NCBI GenBank assembly: GCA_050084985.1
Contig: JBITNC010000001.1
Location: 74,958,001-75,022,000, forward strand
DNA length: 64,000 bases
DNA from: Nageia nagi
Lineage: Eukaryota; Pinophyta
Direction of reading: 5' to 3'
Shown piece by piece: positions 45,050 through 57,059 of the stretch. The translations under genes were made by a program, and so were the position numbers. Numbering within the stretch: the stretch's first letter is position 1; every line of letters begins with the position of its first letter. The notes under the pieces were generated by a model that was not told the DNA's origin, did not search any database, and saw only the letters and a list, made by a program, of their open reading frames with translations.

Positions 45050-46320
45050 TTTTATTCTTTTGGGTTAAGGATACGTACACATTAATACTTTTTATCTTGC
45101 CTACTTATGCTCTCCCTTTGCACTTTATGCAATCTAAGGTGACCAGAATAGACCTAATAAGAAGGAGTAATTAATTCTTCTTTTCTTTCACATTCACACT
45201 ATCATTAATTTGGTTAATTTATCCACACATAATGACCTCTTACCAAGTCTGCCCTTACCACTCCATTGGAGGTCAAATGGATATGTGACTAGTAAGAGGA
45301 GGTAATTTACTACACATAATACTTCCACAATTGGAAGGAGTAAATGAATCACACTTAATTTGGAATGAACTTAAGGAAATAAATCAAGTTTTTGGGTAGT
45401 ATAAATCATATTAAAAGGTTAATGAATTGGATGGATTCGAATACACTAAGTACTTTCACTTAACAAAGTATGCTCTCACTTTTGCACCTTAAGCGATCTT
45501 AAGTGATCAGAAATAAGTTAAGTGAAAGAGGTAAAAATTTATTCACATCTTATTTGGAAATATACTTCACATTAACACTCTTAAAGATGTCTGCCCTTAC
45601 CACTCCATCGGAGGTCGAAGGGATATGTGAGTCTTAGAGGAGTAATTGAACCTCACTTAATTAATTTACCTACACTTAATGGTTTTTTATTAAGTCTGCT
45701 CTTACCACTCCATTGGAGGTCGAAGAGATATGTGACTAGTAAGAAGAGGAAATTTATCACATATAAAACTTCCACAGCTGGAAGGAGTTAATGAACATCA
45801 TTAAGAGGTTGGATAATGAATCACATTATAATTAAAAAAGAACAACGGGGTTTATTAAGGCCAAAGATACACTTAAAATAAACTTTTGATTGTATCACAT
45901 TAAAATAAGATAAGTAAATGGACATGAATGTTTGGGAGGTTAGTATGCATAAATGTATTTTACTTGTTTAAATGCATTTCATAAAGCCTTAAAGGAATAA
46001 TTGAACATTAACGAGTTGGATGTCATTACCAACCGTTAATTCTTACTTCTTTGTACCCACCAACATAACACACTTGAATCCATAAAGCCAAGTTACACTT
46101 GGAGGTGATGACCAAGGTGACTTTCCCTTAGTTAGGAGTCAAAAAAGGATACTCATCTAGAACCAAGCCAAAAGCCATAGAGACTTGTAAACACTACTTA
46201 GAATTACCCAACCTACCTTGTTTAACACTTGACTAGTCAAAACAAACTAGGAAAATTAAAAGGATTAAAAATGAACAACTCATATCGTTCATTTATTTCA
46301 AATATTTAAAAATATGTGAA
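45050..46320 (+). repeat. 5' leader repeats of element C
   Basis: GTCTGCCCTTACCACTCCAT with GGAGGTCAAATGGATATGTG recurs at ~45248, ~45588 and ~45698. ACTTCCACAATTGGAAGGAG occurs at ~45324 and ~45768. Similar units are in the leader of element B (minus, 17150-17560). From 46050 the text TGTACCCACCAAC and CACTTGACTAGTCAAAAC also matches the B leader. Non-coding. Confidence 0.68.
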
Positions 46321-46625
46321 AACTTAAAAAAGATAATCATATCATTAAAAGAAAACTTGCATGTAGGGTGTTTGTGCATTGATTTGTCTTTTCAAAAATA
46401 TAAACATAAAAGATAAAATAAAATTTCTTTTATGATGTTTGTTCATAAAAAAAAAAATAAAGAAAATGTTCAAATACTCAATTGACATGTTTTATTTATG
46501 GAATGATATAGGTTTAAAAGACAATTAAAAGTTGATTTTATTTAAGTTTTTTACTTTGAACCCCCTTTGTAACAAATAGAAACATAGGCATGTGTCAGTC
46601 ACTCTAGATCCATACAAATCTTGAA

Positions 46626-48378
46626 TTGTTGAGAACAATTAAAAGGCCTTTGAATTTTATCATTATGAGGTTTGTCTTAGTTGCATTTTTAAATTATGTT
46701 CCATTTTCTATCAAAGTAAAACCAAAAATACGGAGTCTATGGTCACATCTTGCCAAGACAACCTTAGATACTTATTCTACTTCAAAGGTCATGAAGAGTG
46801 ATTTTTATATTGACATTGAAAAGCTTTTAGCATACTTAGCAGAAATATAACAATGTACTATACCTCTTCTTCAATCCTCAGAAAGCCTTGTTAGATCCCA
46901 TGAAGAGCTAGAGTATAGTTCTTCCATTCCTTCACCCTCATCATGGGATGAGTTTGACACTAAAAATAATGAGCCCATCATAAAGATTGAAAACTCATCG
47001 ACACATCTCATCAAATTAAAATCTTGTTGTGCATCCCCTTTTGAGACTATCGAACCTAATGAATCCAATTTGCTAAGGTATGAATCGAGTATTAATGCCG
47101 AAGGCCTTGATGCAACATCCTATGCTAAATCATATGACCTCCTAGAGTTAGATACCTTGATGTCTTCACCCCAACCTTTGGATGAATATGATATTAAAGA
47201 AGAGGAGTTTGACATGAATCTTGAGGATCTTTCAGAGCATTCTTCAGAATTGCAATTTAATTCTCCTCCTCTTCTAAAGGCTACAAGATCTTCTATTGAT
47301 TCCCATGAATCTCATGATATTCTTGAGTTCAAGGATGAAACTTGTTCACTCTCATCATAGGTAGAAAATGGAGAGCCTCACATAAGAATTAAAAAATCCA
47401 TAGATTGTATTATTGAATCTCAAGAATTTCAATCACAAAGAAATGAAAAATATAAAAATAAAATTTCCAAAGCTAACACACATGAGCTTAGGAATGAACA
47501 TCCATGTGGGGAAACAACACATCATGATAATGATACAAAGTTTTATGAGTATGAATGTTGTTCAAACCCACTAAAAATACCTTCAAAATATCAAACTAGC
47601 TTGATGAAAAATTGGGAATGTGATAAAGAAGATAGCCCTACAACAAATAAATTACTTAGGAATATTTTCTATGATGAAAAAGCTAAGAATATTTTGCAAA
47701 GGGAATCCCATAAACAACAACAAGCATGTTCTTCTTATGATCAACATGATAAAACCTTCAATGAGTTTGTCAAAGAAATGAGACAAGAAGAGATAAGACA
47801 AAAGCATGAGGTAAAAGCTTATGCAAACCAAAAGAGTCAAGCTTGGGCACAATTATCATCACCTCTTAATTACCAAGTATGGAAATATCAAGATTCTTAA
47901 TCTAATCAAAAAAAATAATTGCCTCTTGAGAGTTTAGATTATCAACCTCAAAGCCCCTCTTCACAAGCTAGGATAACTGACCCCACCTATCAAAAAACTC
48001 TTCATAGGGCTAGGTCTTATATGGAAGATTTTGATAGAATGACCTTGTATTTAGTAAGAACCTCACAAACATATCCTCAATGTAAGATCTCAAACAAATT
48101 CTTCTATGATCCTTACTCCTATGAGAAAACCTCATCGCAAGAAAAACATAAAAAAGCTTTAGCTAAACAATTCAAGGTAGGATAGATACCCTCTTTTGCG
48201 GAGTTGGAGGCAAAGAGAAAACACATAGAGAGAGATTATGAAGAAACTATAAACTTTAGTAAAAGATATGAAGATGTTCAAAGTAAGTTAGAAGAGAAAT
48301 CCAAACTTAAAGAAAAGAATATAGAACTCAAAGAAAAAGAAAAGCAAGAGCTTGACAAAACAACGATAAATTTTTGAT
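46626..48378 (+). pseudogene. Long acidic N-terminal part of the gag polyprotein of element C
   Basis: One frame runs 46626-48378 with only about five stops (46848, 47358, 47898, 47916, 48183), so it was a ~580-codon coding region. The first ~75 residues include SLWSHLAKTTLDTYS. The next ~250 are acidic and Ser-rich (SWDEFDTKNNEPIIK, LLELDTLMSSPQPLDEYDIK, EEEFDMNLEDLSEHSSEL). Later parts are Gln/Glu/Lys-rich (EFVKEMRQEEIRQKHEVKAY), ending in a coiled coil (RYEDVQSKLEEKSKLKEKN). A frameshift near 48375 joins it to the capsid part (DKVKQEV, DSWLFHKKS). I recognise no known domain. Element B does not carry an obvious counterpart. Confidence 0.72.
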
Positions 48379-49575
48379 AAGGTAAAACAAGAAGTTTGAG
48401 ATAGTTGGTTATTTCATAAGAAGTCTCAACAAAATAAAGTACAACCATCTACAACTCTTAGAAATCCAATGCAAGGGCATCATTTACCTTCTAATCTTCA
48501 ATCATTATCATCTTCATCATTGTTATCAAGATTTCCTTCTAATGATGAATCTTATAATTCAAACCTAAAGTCAGAAAGAAACACCAATCATAGAAGATAT
48601 CGAAAACAGCCTCAGGGTAGTTGGACAAATAAAGAATTAGAATATTTCATGAAAGATTTCATGAATAAATAAATGAACATATCAAGGTTCAAGAAGTTGA
48701 CATATTACAATATTTGCAATGAACCCATACATCCAAGTGTCCCTAAGAAGAAATTACCTTACAACTTTGAAATACCTAAGATAATTCCTTTTATAAGAAA
48801 TAAGGATCCTAAGGAACATTTAAGGTGGTTTAAGTTTTCAAATTACCTAATTTCTAATGATGAGGACTTGATGATACGTTTATTCCCCATGACGCTTGCA
48901 GCCCAAGCCTTGGAATGGTATAATAATTTGCCATGACATAGTATTTATTCATTATCTCAGTTGGCAAATTTGTTCTTACAACATTTTAGGATTTATATCA
49001 AAGAGGAATCTTCTATTACAGATCTTGTAGAACTAAAACAATCTCAGAATGAATCAATTATTGACTTTGTTTCACGATGGAAGGATATACTCTATGGCAT
49101 GCCCTATACCTTACCTCAAGAGAAGTTAGTTAGATTATTCAGTCAAAACTATTTAAAGCCTATAGCTAGTATATTACAAATCCAATAATATAATACTCTC
49201 GAAGAAGTTATTGCTCAAGCAGTTATAATTGAGAAGGTCAAAATTAAATACAGTGAAATAAAAATTATGAGAAAAGAAAAATATAACAAAAATGAGTATT
49301 GTAATTATCACCATCAAAGAGGTCATAGTACAAAAAATTATCTAGCATTGAGAAATAGAACTCAAAATTCAATCAAAGATAATAACTTGGAAGTTGAAGA
49401 CCATACTTCTATTTTAGATCAAAATTTAAAAAATTATCAAGACTCATTTCCTTCATATCAAGTAAATATAGTATCTATTCTACCTAATTACAGTCAAGTG
49501 ACACCCACCTGGAATCCAAGTAATCAACCTATTATAGGAATAGTTGGAGTTGATACTGGAACTCAAAACATATAA
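48379..49575 (+). pseudogene. gag capsid and first zinc knuckle of element C
   Basis: A single frame (+1 relative to the upstream part) has stops only at ~48397, 48670, 48934, 49186, 49573. It reads CNEPIHPSVPKKKLPYNFEI then PKIIPFIRNKDPKEHLRWFK, LFPMTLAAQALEWYNNLP (capsid signature, ~48880), LANLFLQHFRIYIKEE, SQNESIIDFVSRWKDI and LVRLFSQNYLKPIASILQ. Then NEYCNYHHQRGHSTKNYLAL at ~49290-49350 is a zinc-knuckle-like C-x2-H-type motif whose last Cys is Tyr. It closely resembles gag of B, better preserved. Confidence 0.87.
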
Positions 49576-50060
49576 GAAAAACAAATTGATATATCATATA
49601 ATCAAAAATCCAAAATGCAAGTTCCTCCATTGATACATCAGCCTATAATTTCTTTTTATTACCATGAGAGACAACCAAACAAGGGACTTCAAGGGTTAGA
49701 TCCACCTCTCCATGTCATCAGTAAAGTAAATGGTAAAATTGTTAAGAGGATATTAATAGATGAAGGGTCAAATGTCAATATCATATCTACATTGGCATAT
49801 CACAAATTGAATCTTCCTTTCTCTCATATTTCTTTACCATCATTACAAATAAAAGCATTTAATAATGCCTTATGTTCAACAATAGGGTCGATAGTGTTAC
49901 CCATCACCATTGGATGTAAGACGATACAAACATAATTATATATCATTGAAGAGAACATTGAACAATATAATATTCTTTTAGGTAGACCATGGATTCAAGA
50001 AATAGAATGTGTCCCATCTACATTTCATGGTTGTCTAAAATACATTCATGAGGGAGTACT
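49576..50060 (+). pseudogene. Aspartic protease of element C
   Basis: In the same frame as gag it reads LDPPLHVISKVNGKIVKRIL, IDEGSNVNIISTLAYHKLNL, LPSLQIKAFNNALCSTIGSI, VLPITIGCKTIQT, and after a stop at 49933 VIEENIEQYNILLGRPWIQE-like sequence to ~50070. The active-site triad is D-E-G. It matches the protease of B segment by segment (GSI-x-LPIT-x-G, EQY-x-LLLGR). Stops and a change near 49940 disable it. It is a domain of the Gag-Pro polyprotein. Confidence 0.85.
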
Positions 50061-50133
50061 CTATTGTGTATGAAGAGATGAAAATCCATACTCACATTAT
50101 AATATTACAAAATCATCGAAAACGAAACCTCCT

Positions 50134-50416
50134 ATGCAAAATTCAAAGGGGAAATCATCATCCATCTTTGCTAGGCAAGGGCATAATCATAAAGATATGA
50201 GATGGGAATTAAAATCCAAAGATGATTACAATGATGGAATGCAATCATCGAAACAACCTAAGAGGGTGGTAGATCATATAATGAAAGAAAACCTAAAGCC
50301 TAAGTCAATAAAATACGATAAGTATGGACATCATGTTTATCATCATCAATTGGGGCATGATACTAAACATTGCCACCAATTAAATCATGCCTTTCATGAT
50401 TTGATGGATGATAGAT
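50134..50416 (+). pseudogene. Second zinc-knuckle-like domain after the protease, element C
   Basis: The frame continues past the protease: SKGKSSSIFARQGHNHKD, MRWELKSKDDYNDGMQSS, then YDKYGHHVYHHQLGHDTKHC HQL and AFHDLMDDR at the end, stop at 50416. The YHHQLGHDTKHC part is the same type of motif as YCNYHHQRGH before the protease (49290-49350); the first Cys is lost here. A knuckle on both sides of the protease is unusual. The coding frame ends where the RT would begin in an autonomous element. Confidence 0.68.
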
Positions 50417-50419
50417 GAT

Positions 50420-51140
50420 TTGAAGTAGATATACCTTTATTGATAAATAACAATTTACATAATCTACAAAATACATACATACATTCCATACAATTAAACA
50501 ATGATGAATTATGTTATTTACATAAGGATATTCAATCTCCTTCACATCGTTCACATTGGGGCAGTTTTCCCCCATCTTACTTTTGATCTCCTCATGCTTT
50601 ACATAGATCACATTGAGGCAGTTGCCCTCCATCATATTTAAAAAAATAAAAAAATAAAAAATCATCAAAACATGATTTAGAAATCACACAAACATCAAAA
50701 TATGATTAAAAAAATAAAATGATCATATCTAATTTTGAAATAGGTTATAATATGTTTATTGCATTTCCATGTCTTCCCCTTTTTACACCTCATATTCATC
50801 CCCCATTATGTTGGAATATTTGAGTATTAGATTATATTCTAACAATTCATCAAGGCATATATACTATACATTATCCATGATCACTTCCATACCATTATAC
50901 AAATATGTTTAATACTTATTGTAAAAGAAATACTTTATGAAATTAATATTCTTGTTGACTTTACCAACCTTCATCATGAAATTTTTGAAACTTTGGATGA
51001 TAAACAAACATGACTATGATACACTTAAGGTTATTATGGACTCATACACATCTTCACATTTAAATAATCTTAAAACAGTCAAGAATGAGGTGTTACAAGA
51101 ACATGATGTCAAGAGAAAGTATTACATGTTCATCCTATTA
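50420..51140 (+). other. Non-coding stretch of C after gag-pro
   Basis: There is no RT signature in any frame. A short duplicated piece, TTCACATTGGGGCAGTTTTC with ATCTCCTCATGC and then CACATTGAGGCAGTTGCCC, lies at 50548-50632. The remaining sequence is AT-rich. The short frame 50937-51179 has no family signature. Confidence 0.5.
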
Positions 51141-51345
51141 TTCGCTTCATCTCGAACCCAAGAATCATTTGATAGATGAAAAAAAAAAAAAGAATTACTA
51201 CATTATATCAATGATTCTTGGGTGATTACAATATCCTCTACCAGGGCTATGGATGCCTGACTAGCAGTAGAGCAAGGTTGTAGTGGGATCGAGGGGTTAA
51301 TCCTCATCGGGGCTATGGATGCTTGTCTGGAAATGGGGCATACCT
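51141..51345 (+). other. Block conserved with element B (3' region)
   Basis: Order: CTCGAACCCAAGAATC, poly-A run (51179-51191), TTCTTGGGTGATTACAATATC, AGGGCTATGGATGCCTGACT, AGTAGAGCAAGG, GGGATCGAGGGGTTAATC, GGGGCTATGGATGCTTG. It matches B on minus at 6075-5880. It contains two copies of GGGCTATGGATGC about 60 bp apart. No coding is evident. Confidence 0.65.
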
Positions 51346-51889
51346 TACGAGTGGCAACATTTCCATATTGGTTAGCGACCTTCTTTCCTATGGACCTCTA
51401 TACATTTCATATGGATGAACTAGCTTATATATTTTATGCTCTTGTGACATTTAGTTTGAGATTGTCTAGAGATGGAAATAAATATCATTGCACACACATG
51501 AGTCTATGATAATTTTGAGAACATCATGACTTTGTTTTATATCATCTAAAGAAGAAAAAATCTAATGGTGATTGGTTAATATGGTCAACTTGAATATTAT
51601 GATCATTAAATTTCTTCATCATCCCATACCTCCATCCCATACTATTTATTATTACATAGTAATTAATATTACACTTATATTTATCAATGCCTTGATGAGT
51701 TGATTAGTTTATCTCTTTAAATACTCAATACATCCTATGTCTATTCATTTGTTATACTATTTTCATATTAACATCCACCACCCCATACACATTATACTAT
51801 ATCAACTTTCATATTTTATTATCCAACATCCATATATTTTCTAATCTATCTTTATCTATTGTTAAATTGGAGGTGCTTCCATATTATTT

Positions 51890-52245
51890 GAGAAAAAGAG
51901 CGAGTAATTGCTCTCCCCATTAATATGGGAGTCAACATTGTTGTTGTTAAAACCTTTTGCTTCTATTCTTATCTATAAGTTTAAGCAAGAAATTGCCCTT
52001 AGTAGATTGATAAAAGTCAACCCTAGAACATTGTTAAATTTCATAGCTTCCATTATTCTTTGGGATCAAGAATAAGAAATTATTCTTCCCATTGAATTGG
52101 AAGTCAATGTTCTTTGCCTATCATATTCCATTCATTTCACCCTCTTAGAACATCATTAAATTTAATAACTTCCATCATTCCTTGGGATCAAGAGTAAGAA
52201 ATTGCTCTTCCCTTTGAATTGGAAGTCGATGTTCTTCTCCCCTTT
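51890..52245 (+). repeat. Degenerate ~120-170 bp tandem repeats in C
   Basis: TGGGATCAAGAATAAGAAAT at 52061 recurs at 52183 (period 122), each followed by TTGAATTGGAAGTCAATGTT. A more diverged unit with GAGCGAGTAATTGCTCTCCC starts near 51898. Confidence 0.65.
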
Positions 52246-52724
52246 CCATTCATTATCATCTACCCATAAATTGAATGTGTGTTACATCTTGTTCCATATC
52301 CTTTGTACATGTTATCATAAAATAAAAAGTATTAGTAGCCAAGTTTGGTAAATGATACAATCTAATACTGCAATTTTTCAAATCATTATCCTTAAATTTG
52401 AATATATTTAAGAATATAAAAATCAACATCGATGATTGAAATAACAATAAAACTAATAACAATAATCGAAGTATTTATTCAAACTTAGAGATACACCATC
52501 AATGTGTAGCACATCAAAGTAAGTTCATGATTAAAGTTTAATAATCATGCTTTTAAATTTCTTAAGAATGAATAACAAAATACATAATATATATCATCTA
52601 TCATTATGTAGATATTTGTAGCAAACTTGATTTTGTATCACCATCTCGATAAATGAGGTAGAATACATTTGTCTTGTTTTCAAGTCTTGTTCAACAAAAA
52701 ACCCCAATCATGGAAAAACATGTT

Positions 52725-54900
52725 TCTAATGATTTTTGCAAGAAATGATAATGAAACCCATTTTTCTGGGGCAAATAGCAGAATTATCAAACATTAAAAT
52801 GTTATCTACTTTGAAAGGACTCCACGTCACATACATGCTAATGGCATAGAGCCTATGGAATAAAGTGTTCCATTAAATAGCACTTGTAGACAAGCATGAG
52901 TACTTAGTAAAATGTAGAACTTATTTTTAAAATACTTTGATTGTGAAAATTCAAAAAGTTTATGTTTGATCATAATCTGGGGCAACTATGATTGTCCATG
53001 ACCCAAAGCAAATCATTTGCCTCTACCATCAACCAACAAAATCAAGATTTAAAATATTCGTACATAAGTTGATAAACTCAAGTGTACAAGTCTTGACTTA
53101 ACCACTTACCAACCTCAAATATATTATCACCTACTTATGATTCTAGTGGTATTTGTATAAGTCTACAATGATAACATATTAGTTTGTTTGTATATTCTTA
53201 AGATACATGACTATGTTTGCTCACCACATCATGCCAAAAAAAATAAAAAATAAAAAAATAAAATAAAATAAAATAAATAAATAAAAAGATAACCAAATAA
53301 ACATGCAAACTCGATTATAAATAATTTCATCATGAATCCTTGATAGGACAAACACCATTTATTGTTTATGATCTTACAATGAATCACGAACTTCCTAGTT
53401 CAAATCATATGTCATGTTATGCATGTTTAGTCAGCACTTATTGTTATATGTATTCAGGAAACCCTAGTCATCAAAAAACATAATTCCAATGATTTTTGTA
53501 AAACCTATTCTTCTAGAGTAATAATATAATAATCAAAATTCAAATCAGTGCACACAAAGGGGACTTCATGTCATATACCTGACTCGGCTCCATACATTCC
53601 CTTGGGATAAACACAAGACACCCATGTAATGATATATGGAAACAAGCCTTTAGTACCTATTTGGTGTACAACCAATGTGTGTTTAAAATACTTCAATTGC
53701 AAAGCTCAGGAAATCATACTTGGATAATTGGGGTAAATACAATTTCCCATGACCTAAAATCAAACCTTATGTTCACCTATAAATGATTGAAACAATAAGG
53801 TTAGAATCATTCGTACATTCATCTTACTTGTTCATTAGCTAATATGTATTAGTTTTTTGAACAGTCTATCATCATCGTCACTGACATCATTAGTCAGTTC
53901 AAAAGGGGCCATAATGCTAAGATTAGCACCATAATCAAAGTAAGCCTACGATCACATAGTAAGACCATGGCTACATCTCTCTTAAAATGTACCCAAAACA
54001 TTGTTAATTACAAAATTGAAAGTTATATGTCTACTCACGGTTAAGGTAATTAAAATTACTTATAACCTAAAATAAGATATTTATGCTCAATATGATTCTA
54101 AAAGAATTATGCAAAAGATCATCATGAAACCCATTCTACTGGGTCAAAAGCAGAGAAAAATGAAAGATGACTTGTATATACAAAACAAGCTTCCTATCAC
54201 ATACTCGCTTCGGCATGTGGAGACAAAATAGAGTCTTGTCATGCAACTGCCATAAATAGCACACAATATGGAGATAAACACAAGTGAAGTTTTGATATAC
54301 AACATCACTATCTCAAAATTGTATACATCAAATAAGCTTACCATCACATACTCGCTTCGGTATGCAGAGACAAATTAGAGTCTTGTCATGCAACTACCAT
54401 AAATAGCACAAAGTATGGAGATTGACACAAGTGTAGTTTTGATGTATTACAATATCATTTTCAAAATGTATCAATTGTAAAAGTTAAAAAATCATATTCA
54501 GCCATGGCAAGGACTATCCTCATGACAACACCAGATGATGAAATATATATATATATATATAATAAGTTTTGATTCAGAGAAGCTATAATTATATCCCACT
54601 AGAAGATCTTAAGCTTTATATATATAAAAAAAAAGGATTCTGATGATATTTCTTAAAAATATCATTAATATTTATAAATATCAAAGGAGATAAAATGTGA
54701 TGTATCCTTGTTACAGGAGATCATCTTGAAACCCCGTTGTCAGGATAAAGGACAACACCATTAAAATTCATATACTAAAGAAAACTTATACGGTATAGGT
54801 GCACTTAGACATGCAAAATGACATAACAGAAATGTCATGTAACTGTCACACAAGCTCAATACATCATCATACCAAAAATAGTTACTTCTGAAGTATATTC
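52725..54900 (+). repeat. Higher-order 600-760 bp repeats in the 3' part of C
   Basis: The landmark GATTTTTGCAAGAAATGATAA with TGAAACCCATT occurs near 52731, 53491, 54105 and 54705. Each is followed by (A)CTTCATGTCACATAC and a TAAATAGCAC or similar piece, then ATCATAATCTGGGGCAAC-like text. Within the third unit, CATACTCGCTTCGGCATG is itself duplicated at 147-bp spacing (54201 and 54348). Non-coding. Confidence 0.6.
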
Positions 54901-55095
54901 AAATTTGTTTTCAAAACTATATCAAATGTTAAAGGAAAACACATGTTATCATAATTTGATAAATTAAAATTTTGATTCATTTGAGAAATTGAGTCAAAAC
55001 TTATATCATAGAAAAGTAGCAAGATATAATCAAACAATAAAGCTTCTCATTATATATTTTTTGAAACTATCAACCTGATCTTCGATTGATAATTC

Positions 55096-55109
55096 AAAAA
55101 GGGCCAAAA
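55096..55109 (+). promoter_or_regulatory. Polypurine tract of element C
   Basis: AAAAAGGGCCAAAA lies directly before TGTAGACACT of the 3' LTR. Confidence 0.85.
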
Positions 55110-56223
55110 TGTAGACACTCAAAATAAACCCTACATTTAGTTTAACAACATATAAATAAATAAAATAAGTATATTTCTATCATATAGCACATTATAATAG
55201 TCATAACTCCTTATACAAACCTCAAACAAGCTTTAAAACTTTATTATTGGATAGATCTTTTTGAGTAGATGCAAAACGAGTGGTCATACGACCCCTTTTC
55301 ATTAAAAAATGACCATTGGGCAATCATTCTAATATTAGTATAAAATTTATTAAACAATCATTGATGATCCAGCACAATCGTTGACGATCCTCTAGGATTG
55401 TTGACAATCCCTGAATAATTCAGAAACAGACAAATCTAAGTCCAGAATAGCCTAGCATGCACAATTTAGAATTATGGATGTGGATTTGAGATAATAACAC
55501 CTCAAAATTTCATACAGGATGTTACCTAGAATCTTGTGATGGCAAAACAAATGAATAAAAAACTTTTGAGCTTATAAATACAAGCTCTGTATGTGAACAA
55601 AGGGACCCAATTTTACTATAGCGAAGCTCTATCAGAATTAAACCAGAAGTTTGTTAGCAAAGATTGGAAGCTTGATCATAACAAATCTACAATCAAGTAT
55701 ATTTTAATATTATGTTATTTACTTCTGATTCATATGTATTAGCAGGTATGCTTTGATGTTTCATTCATTTTTTGTGTGTAGGGTCAATACAGGAAAAGAA
55801 CGATAGAAGTAAGCATGAAGGAGAACAACCAGGAAGAGATACCAACATTTCAAAATTTTGCAAAAAGTTCACTATAGTGCCATAAATCATCAACAATTTA
55901 GAGATCGATCGACGGTGATTTCTCAGATCGATGACAAAAGCCAAAAGTTCACAAAAAGCATAATAATAGTGGAGACCATTGATCGCTGCCGATCCATACG
56001 TCGATCGTTGTCGATCCATACGATCATTGTCGATCCATCATCAATCGATACCGATTCATACATATCGATAACAATCTTTTATTGTATTAAATTTCATCAA
56101 AATCTTTTTTGAATATAATATCTGTATTATTATTGATGTGTAATATTGAATGTGTTCTGATTTATTATGTTGAATGATTTATCTAGCTAAATTGCGTTTT
56201 AGGTGCATAATTCAATATACACA
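55110..56223 (+). repeat. 3' LTR of element C
   Basis: A near-copy of 43520-44604. It retains more CpG-containing motifs (GATCGATCGACGG, CGTCGATCGTTGTCGATC at 55907-56020) and an extra ~30 bp there. It ends TATACACA at 56223, followed by AAGAT. Confidence 0.94.
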
Positions 56224-56228
56224 AAGAT
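56224..56228. repeat. Target-site duplication AAGAT, right copy (element C)
   Basis: Identical to 43515-43519. Choosing this border makes the LTR end CA, a match to the canonical terminus. Confidence 0.85.
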
Positions 56229-57055
56229 GATCAATATTGAACCTAAATACTATCAAGGTTACTCAAAATTCAATGTGCTCATCACTCATATAAAGGAAAC
56301 AATATCACTTAGAAGGAACAATGGGATGGCCATAATAATAATACCTCCTTTTTCAGCACTGCAATGCTCCTTACAAGAAAATCCTCTCCCTCCATAGATG
56401 GTTTTTAGATTTTATGTAAGGGTTTTTATAATTTAAATATAATTGAAATATACTTTATATTTTTTATGCAACACACTTGGATATGTAAAACACTTTTGAT
56501 ATGAGATATTACTCGAATATGTATAATTGAATTAGACTTAGAGTTGTGATGTTGGTTCTTATTTATCCTTTATTTTCATATCATATCATATGTTGGTGCT
56601 TTTTCATATTTATCCTTTATTTTCAAGTCATACAATATGTTGGTGTATTTTCATGTCATTGTGCAAGATTCTTTTATATTGTGCAACTGCATTATATGAC
56701 TTGTAGTTGCATTACTTGAAAGCATGCACCATGTTATTATTCTCATCAAATAATTACAAGGGCCTTATGTATGCAATATTTAACCTAATGCTTTAGTTGT
56801 TAGTATTTAAAGTATTTATCTAATTTTGATGTATGTGTCAAAATTTGATGACAATAAAATTTGACAAACACTTTAAATGCTAATAACCAGGCATTGGACC
56901 AAAAATTGCATCTCAAAAGATTGTATCCAAGTAGATTTTTAATGAATAATTAATTATCGTACTTCATGAGATTTCAAAGATACTTATATTATATTGTATC
57001 AATTTTTCATATCATATCGTGTATTTATATCATTTCATCGTACAATATAGTTGCA
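56229..57055 (+). repeat. Flank of C and TCATATCATATG repeats
   Basis: No coding is recognised to ~56560. From there AT-rich text with scattered TCATATCATATGTTGGTG units resembles 23.4-24.6 kb. A short open frame (56203-56397) spans the LTR border and is not a gene. Confidence 0.5.
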
Positions 57056-57059
57056 TCAT

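Larger units (their letters stand above)
43520..56223 (+). mobile_element. Element C: non-autonomous gag-protease LTR retrotransposon, no pol
   Basis: A 12.7 kb element with ~1.1 kb LTRs (43520-44604 and 55110-56223), AAGAT duplications, PBS and PPT. The only coding region is one long gag-protease frame (46626-50416). Nothing resembling RT, RNase H or integrase is present in the 4.7 kb between it and the PPT, which consists of non-coding repeats. LTR copies agree at roughly 95% over the first ~380 bp by eye, so this is the youngest insertion here. The LTR start, PBS core, leader repeats, D-E-G protease and a 3' block are shared with element B. It probably depended on enzymes supplied in trans by a B-like element (inference). 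Confidence 0.9.

Noticed and set aside
43520-56223. Env-like or PMD accessory gene in C
   Set aside because: The 3' region of C was read on both strands and showed only repeats. No ERW/HLP-type PMD motif or membrane protein was found.
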